Source: Streptosporangium amethystogenes
Lineage (GTDB): Bacteria > Actinomycetota > Actinomycetes > Streptosporangiales > Streptosporangiaceae
Direction of reading: 5' to 3'
Length of the DNA: 17,841 nucleotides
Assembly (NCBI RefSeq): GCF_000721075.1
Contig: NZ_JOEQ01000064.1
Location: forward strand, 1 to 17,841
Shown: in pieces, positions 1-5,833 of the stretch
Layout: each line of letters begins with the position of its first letter
Numbering within the stretch: the first letter of the stretch is position 1
The notes under the pieces: model-generated
Told to the model about the DNA's origin: nothing
Database searches by the model: none
The model's input: only the letters and a program-made list of their open reading frames with translations
Program-made: the position numbers and the translations under genes

Positions 1-279
1 TCAGAGGAGTTCGACCGGTTCCTGACCGGCCTGCGGGTCCGCCACTCGGTCGGCCGCACCGGAGTCTGCTACGACAACGCGATGGCCGAGTCGTTCTTCA
101 GCACCATCAAGAACGAATGGCTGCACCGTTTCGTCTTCACCACCCGAGCCAAGGCAAGACGGCAGGTCATCCGCTACATTGAAGGGTTCTACAACCACCG
201 GCGCCTGCACTCGGCACTCAGCTACCGGCCGCCTCTCGAAGTACTCAACGAATCCCTTTCAACCCGAGTAGCCGCATAG
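1..279 (+). CDS. IS3-family transposase OrfB, C-terminal part (5' end outside window)
   Basis: The frame is open from the first base, so this is the C-terminal 92 residues of a DDE integrase-type transposase that catalyses cut and strand transfer of the element. Visible family hallmarks are G-x-C-Y-D-N-A-M-A-E-S-F-F around residues 21-33, in which E30 is the likely last residue of the DDE triad. They are followed by K-N-E-W and the C-terminal F-Y-N-H-R-R-L-H-S-A-L-x-Y-x-P-P signature (about residues 63-79). An internal ATG at 82 lies inside the catalytic motif and is not a real start. Whether the element is intact cannot be judged because its 5' half is outside the window. Confidence 0.9.
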   Translation, partial: SEEFDRFLTGLRVRHSVGRTGVCYDNAMAESFFSTIKNEWLHRFVFTTRAKARRQVIRYIEGFYNHRRLHSALSYRPPLEVLNESLSTRVAA

Positions 280-323
280 GCTACGACCATAAGACGGCTG
301 TCCGGAATCACCGAGGCACCTCA
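1..323 (+). mobile_element. 3' end of an IS3-family insertion sequence
   Basis: This is the distal part of an IS3-family element whose left part lies outside the window. The transposase reading frame stops at 279. About 40 bases later the stretch 293-323 ends in GAGGCACCTCA, which has the form of an IS3 right terminal repeat: these elements usually begin TG and end CA, so the left end would be expected to begin TGAGGTGCC. The left end and target duplication cannot be seen here, so the exact boundary at 323 is inferred. The element marks the left edge of the island and may have truncated the gene to its right. Confidence 0.6.
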
Positions 324-554
324 CAGAGCACTAGCCCGGCCGGCGCCTACGTCGTGGGCGGCTGGAACCCCTTTTCGGGTGACACGGTGGAGCTCGTAGT
401 GTACGACGCGACCACGGCGGAGGTGATCTACGCGGCCAACCACCAGGGGAAGGCGCTAGTGGCGGGCAGCATCGCCTTCTATGGCACACTCACCTGGGGA
501 ATGCCGAAGGGACATGGGCGGCTAAACTCACCCCGGTCAACCGTCGTGGCCTGA
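324..554 (+). pseudogene. possible gene remnant downstream of the IS3 end
   Basis: This frame is open from inside the IS right end to a TGA at 552-554. Its longest stretch from a possible GTG start at 354 would give 66 residues. The predicted peptide (V-V-G-G-W-N-P-F near the start, then V-E-L-V-V-Y-D and I-Y-A-A-N) has plausible protein composition. There is no Shine-Dalgarno sequence before the GTG, and I recognise no family. The frame runs upstream without a stop into the IS end, which would fit the 3' remnant of a gene interrupted by the insertion. It could equally be a chance open frame in high-GC DNA. Confidence 0.25.
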
Positions 555-559
555 CCCCC

Positions 560-600
560 GATGTACTGGCTGAATGTGTGCCCTTACGGTGAGGTACATC
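560..600. repeat. 7-bp inverted repeat GATGTAC / GTACATC in the left intergenic region
   Basis: GATGTAC at 560-566 and GTACATC at 594-600 are perfect complements separated by 27 bases. They lie in the gene-free stretch 555-768 between the IS-linked fragment and the 3' end of the helicase operon. The function is unknown; the arms are short and the spacer long, so it may be chance. Confidence 0.25.
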
Positions 601-608
601 TCAATCTC

Positions 609-629
609 AGCGCGGTTGCATATCGCGCT
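609..629. repeat. short hairpin AGCGCG / CGCGCT
   Basis: AGCGCG at 609-614 and CGCGCT at 624-629 form a 6-bp stem with a 9-base loop. The 9-mer AGCGCGGTT that starts this hairpin recurs at 673-681, where it begins a second, shorter stem (AGCG, six bases, CGCT). Apart from these small hairpins I see no gene in 555-768. Confidence 0.25.
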
Positions 630-721
630 CCCGGCGGCGTATGACTATGAAATGCGTAGATCCTGCCGATGAAGCGCGGTTACGCTGAAAGTCCCGCGGC
701 GACCATCTCGTCTCTCTGTGG

Positions 722-743
722 GCAGGGACGTCGAGATCCCTGC
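722..743 (-). terminator. hairpin just past the 3' end of the leftward operon
   Basis: GCAGGGA at 722-728 and TCCCTGC at 737-743 form a perfect 7-bp stem with an 8-base loop. It begins 25 bases beyond the stop codon of the helicase gene, which is where a terminator for the leftward operon would sit. No T-tract follows on the minus strand, so it is either a T-less stem-loop of the kind common in actinomycetes, an mRNA 3'-end stabiliser, or chance. Confidence 0.4.
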
Positions 744-768
744 TCTGCGTGAGCCGTTGGCATGCACC

Positions 769-2127
769 TCAGTCCGGTGCAACGATCGTGTGCTGCTCCA
801 GATGGCTGAGTACTGTGTGGTGGGCTTCCCATCCGTCGGGGAATTTGACGGGGACGTTGAGATGCACTGGGTCGATGGCGGAGTGGGCGTCGAGGAGATG
901 GGTGATGCCGGCGCGGGCGACGATGATGCAGGCGTGCCGGTGACGTGAGGTGAGCACGCAGAGCCGGCCCGCTTCCAGGTGGAAGGCGGTTGCATCGCGT
1001 CGGCCGGACAGCGGATGCACGACGATGACCACCTCGAATTCCCTGCCTTGCAGACGGTTGGCGTTGTCGACAACGACCTGATCGGCGCCGGGAACGTTGG
1101 TGCGGGGCAGCAGCCACTTGATCTGCTCGGCTTGGTCGCGGTGCACGACGCCGATCGCCACGTCGGCAGGAGTCAGGCGCCGTCCGGCGGGGTGATGTTC
1201 GCAGCGTTCGGCGGCACCGCGCGCCAGCAGGCGTGCGGCGAGGTCGGCCGCTGCGCGGGCCACGTCGCTGTCGGTACGTTGGGTGTGCCGGGCGGGGAGC
1301 TGATGCAGGGCCCAGCCGGTCCGGCGGGCCATGTCCAGGGTGTCATCCAGCGGGGATCGCAGGCTGGAGGTGGTGAACTGCAGCTCCCGCACCCCGTTGG
1401 CGACGCCAGCGGTGAAGGCGGTATAGGGGTAGAAGGCCGGGGCGATGAGGGTGGCCGCGCTGGCCGGCAGTCTCCAGGAGACGGGCAACCGACGTTCGAT
1501 GACGGCGTCACGGTTGTGTGCCAGCAGGACGTCGACGGCGTTGTGGCGGGGGTCGTAGGTCAGGCCCGTCCACCGTTCGGTGGTCACGGTGGTGAAGGGG
1601 TCGAGCTGGCCGGGGTCACCGACGAACAGGCCACGCTCGAACTGGGAGGCCACCAGCAACAGCGCGTCGGATCGCATCTGGTAGGCCTCATCGACGATGG
1701 CCCAGCGCTGACGATGGTCCTTGACCCGAGCCCATTTGGCGGCTGTCCCCAGCACGATGTCACAGCCGCGCAGCTCGTCGATCTTCGTCTCGATGGCTAC
1801 GTTACTCAGGCTCCGCAGCGGGCTGCGGCCGGCGGCGTAGTCTTCACCGCTGATGCGCCCGATGCGCAGGGTCGGATCGTCGGCGGCCAGACCGGCTGTC
1901 AGGTCGTCGATCTGGTTGTTGGTCTGCGCGATGATCATGATTGATTCGCCTGCCGCCACGAGTTCCCGGGCCGCACGGCGAACCAGCGTGGTCTTGCCGG
2001 CGCCCGGCGGGGAGTCCACGACGACACCGCGGCCGGCGTCGGTGCGGCCGATGGTCTCAAGATCGGCGAGGATGGTCTGAACGGCCGTTTGGGAGGCGAG
2101 GGCCGGGTCGGGTGGGGTGGACGTCAT
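769..2127 (-). CDS. SF1 DNA helicase, Upf1/Dna2-like (DEAxQ)
   Basis: This encodes a 452-aa superfamily-1 helicase core that should use ATP to translocate on single-stranded DNA or RNA. Visible motifs in order: Walker A P-P-G-A-G-K-T-T (residues 40-47), motif Ia around A-Q-T-N-N-Q (67-72), Walker B V-D-E-A-Y-Q (145-150, matching the DEAxQ hallmark of Upf1/Dna2 helicases), and motif III G-D-P-G-Q-L-D-P (170-177). The second half has an S-W-R-L-P motif (217-221), motif V N-R-L-Q-G-R-E-F-E (357-365) and motif VI R-L-C-V-L-T-S-R-H-R (388-397). It is short for the family: it begins almost at Walker A and carries no N-terminal nuclease or beta-barrel. Those activities appear to be supplied by the two upstream genes. 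Its ATG overlaps the upstream TGA (ATGA at 2124-2127), so translation is probably coupled. It is the last gene of the leftward operon. The helicase assignment is firm; the substrate is not known. Confidence 0.9.
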   Translation of the reverse strand: MTSTPPDPALASQTAVQTILADLETIGRTDAGRGVVVDSPPGAGKTTLVRRAARELVAAGESIMIIAQTNNQIDDLTAGLAADDPTLRIGRISGEDYAAGRSPLRSLSNVAIETKIDELRGCDIVLGTAAKWARVKDHRQRWAIVDEAYQMRSDALLLVASQFERGLFVGDPGQLDPFTTVTTERWTGLTYDPRHNAVDVLLAHNRDAVIERRLPVSWRLPASAATLIAPAFYPYTAFTAGVANGVRELQFTTSSLRSPLDDTLDMARRTGWALHQLPARHTQRTDSDVARAAADLAARLLARGAAERCEHHPAGRRLTPADVAIGVVHRDQAEQIKWLLPRTNVPGADQVVVDNANRLQGREFEVVIVVHPLSGRRDATAFHLEAGRLCVLTSRHRHACIIVARAGITHLLDAHSAIDPVHLNVPVKFPDGWEAHHTVLSHLEQHTIVAPD

Positions 2128-3629
2128 GTCTGCTCGGCTTCCGACAGGTCGGTGAACGTTTGGGGTGCGGACGGCCCGGTGTGCGTCCAGGGGGTCTGTT
2201 CACGCGAGGGGAACTCGGCGGCACCCCATTGACTGGGCCAAGCCGTGTAGCAGACCAGCTCGTCCAGTTCGGGAACGGCGTCCGCTGCGGGTCTGCTGAC
2301 CGAACCCATGCCTGCGGTGACCTCTACGGTGATGAGGTGCATGTCTTGCTGTTCGGGCAGGACCTCGCGGACGCGCACGATGGTGCGGGGGCGCTCAGGA
2401 TCGACCAGGTCTTGGTCGCGGGCGATGGGCGGCGGGTCCTCGGTGCGGATCGTGAAACGTGGGCGCAGGATGCGTCTGCCCTTGGCGCTGGTCACTTGGC
2501 GATCAGGTTCGCGTGCGACCACGACGCCGGCGAAAGCGGTGCCGACGGTGCGGCGTTCGGCGAGCACGAAGGGATCGTCGAGCGCCTGTTCGTCCTCGAA
2601 CATGTGGATGGCCCGTTCCAGGCGGGCCAGGCGTCGAGCGGCGTCGACGGCCTGGTCGTGCACCGGCTGTGGTGCTCCGCCCCGGGTGATGTGGAGGCTG
2701 TGGGAGGTGAAGTGGTCACGGTCGTCCTCCCAGCGACGGACGGATCGGGCGGCCTGCGGAATGGCGCGTAGCAGCGCGAGTCCGTCCCATACCTGATTCC
2801 AGGTCGGCCGCAGTTGGCTGGCCAGCGCGTCCTGCAACTCTGTAGCCGTCCTCGCCGCTGTGAGGTGGTCACCGGAGGCGAGCGCCTGCTGGTGGGTGAT
2901 CATTCTCGGTTCGAGTTCCACGGCGTCGAAGGTCGGGTCGGTCGCCGGCCCTGCGGGGGGAAACAGCACCGGGTTCTCACTTCGCAACGCGGCCTGGACA
3001 CCGGTCAGCCCGGCCGGCGGCTCGATCCAGGCCAGCAGCTTCGACAGGCTCTCATCCTCCAGGATGCTCTGGCCGGTAGCCCAATGAGCGGCCAGTTGCG
3101 CGGTGAGGGGCAGCAGCATCGACGAGCCGGGATACTCGGCACGCTCGGCGAAGAAGGTGAGCCATCGGCCGAGCAGCGCGATCGACGGGTCGGTTTCTGT
3201 CGTGTTCGGCGGTCCTTGGAAACGGATGGACCGCCCTACCAGACTCAGGTAGTCGACGGTGGCGTGGTTGGCGACGATGATTTGCGGCGCGTCCGCGCAC
3301 CGTTGCCGGGGCGGTTTGCCGGGCCGCGCGGGCAACTGCTGCAGGGTGTTCTCCCGTCGCCTGATGTGGGGCAGGATGACGGCGGCCAACTGGGCGTAGA
3401 AGGCCCGGCGCTGGTCACGGTTACGGGGTTGGGTGACGGTCAGAAGCGTCGACTGACGGCGCCCGGTGCCGACCATGCAGGCCAACGGTGCGGCCGCCTC
3501 GCCGGCCATCGTCAAGATGACCAGAACGAGTGGCTCGTCGACGAGGTGATGGTGGCGTACCTGGCGCAGGCGCTCAGCACGGCCCTGCCGGGTGGCGTGC
3601 AGCCGGGCGAGTGCGGCGAGGCTACTCAT
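2124..3629 (-). CDS. unrecognised 501-aa protein between nuclease and helicase genes
   Basis: I do not recognise a family. The N-terminal 70 residues are basic then hydrophobic (H-H-H-L-V-D-E-P-L-V-L-V-I-L around 26-39). The middle (about 75-350) is mostly helical by composition, including a long charged helix around 325-350. Residues 355-445 are rich in alternating beta-type residues (T-A-F-A-G-V-V-V-A at 364-372, R-P-R-F-T-I-R-T at 389-396, L-I-T-V-E-V-T at 432-438), resembling a small beta-barrel or 1B-type domain. No signal peptide, membrane segment, Walker motif or obvious catalytic motif is visible. Its start overlaps the nuclease stop (ATGA at 3626-3629) and its stop overlaps the helicase start, so the three products are probably made in fixed ratio and act as a complex. 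By position it could supply the barrel and stalk that link nuclease and helicase in Dna2; this is inference. Confidence 0.85.
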   Translation of the reverse strand: MSSLAALARLHATRQGRAERLRQVRHHHLVDEPLVLVILTMAGEAAAPLACMVGTGRRQSTLLTVTQPRNRDQRRAFYAQLAAVILPHIRRRENTLQQLPARPGKPPRQRCADAPQIIVANHATVDYLSLVGRSIRFQGPPNTTETDPSIALLGRWLTFFAERAEYPGSSMLLPLTAQLAAHWATGQSILEDESLSKLLAWIEPPAGLTGVQAALRSENPVLFPPAGPATDPTFDAVELEPRMITHQQALASGDHLTAARTATELQDALASQLRPTWNQVWDGLALLRAIPQAARSVRRWEDDRDHFTSHSLHITRGGAPQPVHDQAVDAARRLARLERAIHMFEDEQALDDPFVLAERRTVGTAFAGVVVAREPDRQVTSAKGRRILRPRFTIRTEDPPPIARDQDLVDPERPRTIVRVREVLPEQQDMHLITVEVTAGMGSVSRPAADAVPELDELVCYTAWPSQWGAAEFPSREQTPWTHTGPSAPQTFTDLSEAEQT

Positions 3630-4756
3630 GCCGCGCCCTCGGCCAGTGCGGCGCGCAGCCGTTCGGCGTGTCGCAAGGTGCGGGCCACGCCAGCCTGATC
3701 GTCACTCGGCTGGCGTCCCTCCGCCAGGGCCAGTGCCGTATGTGTCGTGTCGACGCCGCCGAAGATGTCGACCACACCTTGCCCGTACACGTCGAGAGAG
3801 GCGTTCTGGCGCGCCTCGTCGCGGCACAGGCCTGCAAGCTCGCAATGGGCCATGCATTCGGGCCGGTAGCGAGCCGGGATCCGGCGCAGGTCGGCGGCCA
3901 GGTTCGCGGCGGGCCGGGTAGGCACGCCCGTGGTATCAACGGCGAGGTCGAAGGTCAACCCCGACGGCAGCAGGTCCAAAAGGATATCGATGCGGTCCAT
4001 GCGGGCCAGCTGTCTGTTGAGCATGGAGATCTGTTTGCGGGCATCGACGAGGGTGGCGATCGGGGTGTTGCCGAAGTCCTTCGGTGTCACCAGGAACACC
4101 GAGGTTGCCACCAGTTCCGGGTCCAGTCCGTTGGTGGCGAACAGGTCCTGCAGGGCGATCACGTAGATGGAGGCTTGTCGCGTGGCGGCCGCCACTTGCG
4201 CGCCATTCGCCTGCCGGTCGATGACCGGGAAAGATTTGATCTCTACGATGTAGAACCGATCGCCGATCTTGAAGGCGATGAGGTCGGGTTCGAGGTAGAC
4301 GTCGTTGCCGCCGACGTTCAGCCGCAGCATCGGGTGGTCATACAGCGTGCCCGGGTCAGGGCCACCGCGGGCGGCGCCCACCAGTGCGCGGCAGGTCTGG
4401 CGGTAGCGCTGCTCTCGGCCGGTGCTGTCGCCGACGCTTTTCAGTGGGATGTAGGCCACCTGCTCGACCGGCAGGTCGAGGCTCTCGCGCAGCAGCGCGA
4501 GCAGGCGCGCGCCGCCGTATTCCTTGACCTGCTGCTCGAAGGCATTACCTCGAGCCAGGGCGAACCGCGACTGGCCGAACTGCCACGGATGGCCTGCCTG
4601 GCGGGCCACCGTGCCCTTGTCGGCGCCGCAGGCGTCCAGAAGGGCACGCCGGGCGCAGCCGGGATTGACCGACAGCCCGACCAGGGTGCGGGCGTTGTGA
4701 TTGACGGGCGGCTGGCCGCCTCTGAGTGCGTTGAGCCGCGTTGTTGTGGTGTTCAC
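3626..4756 (-). CDS. PD-(D/E)XK nuclease with Cas4/AddB/Dna2-type Fe-S cluster cysteines
   Basis: This encodes a 376-aa RecB/Cas4-like nuclease expected to cut DNA ends using a divalent metal. Visible motifs: R-G-N-A-F-E-Q (69-75, the early conserved G/E motif), E-P-D-L-I (156-160, metal-binding D158), V-E-I-K-S-F (171-176, catalytic E172 and K174), and Q-A-S-I-Y (194-198, the QxxxY motif). One cysteine near the N-terminus (C34, possibly C43) and three near the C-terminus (C301, C305, C311; spacing CX3CX5C) match the split four-cysteine arrangement that holds a 4Fe-4S cluster in Cas4, AddB and Dna2. No helicase domain is attached. The start is a GTG at 4754-4756 with an AAGG-type ribosome site about 11 bases upstream. 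It lies 77 bases after the first gene of the operon and overlaps the next gene by 4 bases. There is no CRISPR array nearby, so it is not an adaptation Cas4. Confidence 0.85.
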   Translation of the reverse strand: MNTTTTRLNALRGGQPPVNHNARTLVGLSVNPGCARRALLDACGADKGTVARQAGHPWQFGQSRFALARGNAFEQQVKEYGGARLLALLRESLDLPVEQVAYIPLKSVGDSTGREQRYRQTCRALVGAARGGPDPGTLYDHPMLRLNVGGNDVYLEPDLIAFKIGDRFYIVEIKSFPVIDRQANGAQVAAATRQASIYVIALQDLFATNGLDPELVATSVFLVTPKDFGNTPIATLVDARKQISMLNRQLARMDRIDILLDLLPSGLTFDLAVDTTGVPTRPAANLAADLRRIPARYRPECMAHCELAGLCRDEARQNASLDVYGQGVVDIFGGVDTTHTALALAEGRQPSDDQAGVARTLRHAERLRAALAEGAA

Positions 4757-4833
4757 CAGGATGTGACCTTGCTGAGAGCGCCGTAGGGATGGGGGAAGAC
4801 GCGCGATCGGGTGGAGTCCGGAACTTAGTCCAT

Positions 4834-5727
4834 CTAGTCCGCGCTCGCGCTGTTACGGACGGACGCCAGGCGATTACCGAATAGGCGCTCGGCTTCTGAC
4901 AGCCGGTCTCTGGCCCAGGTGGCCGCCTCGCTGCGCTGTCGGCGATCCACCTCCAGATGCACGCTCAGTTCCGCCTTGGCCGCGTCGCCCACCTGATCGG
5001 GATCAAGTGCTGGGACATGCCCGGCGAGGGTGGGCGGGCCGAGTGCGCCGGGGATGCTGACGGCGAAGCTGCGTAGCAGGCGCTCGGCCCGAGTCTGGGC
5101 GTCCGGTGTCCAGCGTGGGCCCAGCTGGGAGTACGAGATGAGTGCGGAGGCGATTTTGGTTGCGGTGGTGAGGAAGTCCACGCGGGGGCTGTGGGCCCCC
5201 ATGATGCGCCGTTCCAGCGGCCAGGTGCTCACCGTCAACAGCGCGCGTGCCGGAGCGAGTCGGTCGGCGGTCAGGGCCGGGCACAGATAGTACGGCCGGG
5301 CATTGGGTGCCGACCGGTAAGAGCGTTCCTCGTCGCGCCGCAAACTGGCCAGCCGGGAGGCGGGCAGCTCGCCCGGGAAGAACGCCTCGTGCACCGCGGT
5401 GATCAGCTTCGGCGCAGCTGGCACTTCCAACAGCGACAGCGTCTGGTGGACCTGCTCACGAGTGGGCAGCAGGGCCGCCAGCGCGGGTTCGGACACCGGT
5501 GCGTCAGGACTTACCGGTGCGGGTGCGGACGCATCCGAGGCGTCGGCAGCCGAGACGGGCTGCTCGGCGGCGGCCTTGTCCTCCCACAGGCTTTCTGCCC
5601 GGTGCAACTGTTGGCGCAGCTGCGCCACCCGCGCGGCATCGCGCTCCACCATCGCCAAACGCAGGGCACGCCGCAGTTGTGCCAACCGGTTTTCCAGCTC
5701 GTCCAAGGTCTCTTCATTGTTCTGCAT
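4834..5727 (-). CDS. coiled-coil protein of unknown function, first gene of leftward operon
   Basis: The product is a 297-aa protein that I do not recognise. Residues 4-52 are a highly charged heptad-like helix (L-E-N-R-L-A-Q-L-R-R-A-L), probably a coiled coil. A loose Ala/Pro/Ser linker follows to about 85, then a mixed domain (86-297). In that domain, 88-150 has helices ending in A-S-L-R-R-D-E-E-R-S-Y followed by R-P-Y-Y-L-C-P-A-L, which could be a winged helix (weak inference). The start is the ATG at 5725-5727: it follows a good -10 hexamer by 7 bases and begins the conserved-looking helix. An in-frame TTG at 5770-5772 would add 15 residues but has no ribosome site and would place the repeat cluster inside the gene. 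It could be a regulator of the locus or a structural partner of the nuclease and helicase. Confidence 0.7.
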   Translation of the reverse strand: MQNNEETLDELENRLAQLRRALRLAMVERDAARVAQLRQQLHRAESLWEDKAAAEQPVSAADASDASAPAPVSPDAPVSEPALAALLPTREQVHQTLSLLEVPAAPKLITAVHEAFFPGELPASRLASLRRDEERSYRSAPNARPYYLCPALTADRLAPARALLTVSTWPLERRIMGAHSPRVDFLTTATKIASALISYSQLGPRWTPDAQTRAERLLRSFAVSIPGALGPPTLAGHVPALDPDQVGDAAKAELSVHLEVDRRQRSEAATWARDRLSEAERLFGNRLASVRNSASAD

Positions 5728-5734
5728 GGGGCCG

Positions 5735-5762
5735 AGGTTACCAGGCTTCCAAATTCCTCCAA
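5735..5762 (-). promoter_or_regulatory. candidate leftward promoter, probably giving a leaderless mRNA
   Basis: On the minus strand, TTGGAG (complement of 5757-5762) and TAACCT (complement of 5735-5740) are separated by 16 bases and resemble housekeeping -35 and -10 boxes. The ATG at 5727 comes exactly 7 bases after the -10 box, where transcription should begin, so the transcript would have no leader. No Shine-Dalgarno sequence is correctly spaced (the only GGAGG lies inside the -35 region), which fits leaderless initiation, common in actinomycetes. Confidence 0.45.
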
Positions 5763-5776
5763 AGAATTCCAAAGTT
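5747..5776. promoter_or_regulatory. three 10-bp direct repeats with TCCAAA core, likely operator
   Basis: TCCAAA occurs at 5748-5753, 5758-5763 and 5768-5773, giving three 10-bp units in perfect helical phase within the divergent promoter region. The units read as TTCCAAATTC, CTCCAAAGAA and TTCCAAAGTT. The cluster covers the candidate leftward -35 box and lies just upstream of the rightward -10, so a protein bound on this one face could control both operons. AATTC and GAATT (5752-5756, 5764-5768) also form a small inverted repeat inside it. Confidence 0.5.
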
Positions 5777-5781
5777 TGTTG

Positions 5782-5827
5782 TAACGTGTTGGGCGCTTGG
5801 CACTGATGAGCTCAATGACGACAGGAG
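5782..5827 (+). promoter_or_regulatory. candidate -10 box and ribosome site of the sbcD-sbcC operon
   Basis: TAACGT at 5782-5787 fits the TAnnnT -10 pattern. No good -35 is present at the usual distance, where the TCCAAA repeats lie instead, so this promoter may need an activator. AGGAG at 5823-5827, six bases before the ATG at 5834, is a strong Shine-Dalgarno sequence and fixes the sbcD start. Confidence 0.4.
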
Positions 5828-5833
5828 CAAGCC

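Noticed and set aside
979..1944. 321-codon plus-strand frame opposite the helicase
   Set aside because: Shadow of the minus-strand helicase, whose SF1 motifs are all intact; the antisense peptide is Gly/Val-rich with no recognisable features.
3626..4756. Cas4 of a CRISPR adaptation module
   Set aside because: No repeat-spacer array and no cas1, cas2 or effector gene is visible anywhere in the window.
3530..4786. 418-codon open frame on the plus strand opposite the nuclease and 501-aa genes
   Set aside because: It is antisense to genes with catalytic motifs and ATGA coupling. Its peptide is low-complexity (G/V/R/Q-rich) without motifs, as expected for shadow frames in high-GC DNA.
5728..5772. 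Earlier TTG start adding 15 residues to the coiled-coil protein
   Set aside because: It has no ribosome site, would run through the phased operator repeats and the promoter, and the added residues do not extend the helix.
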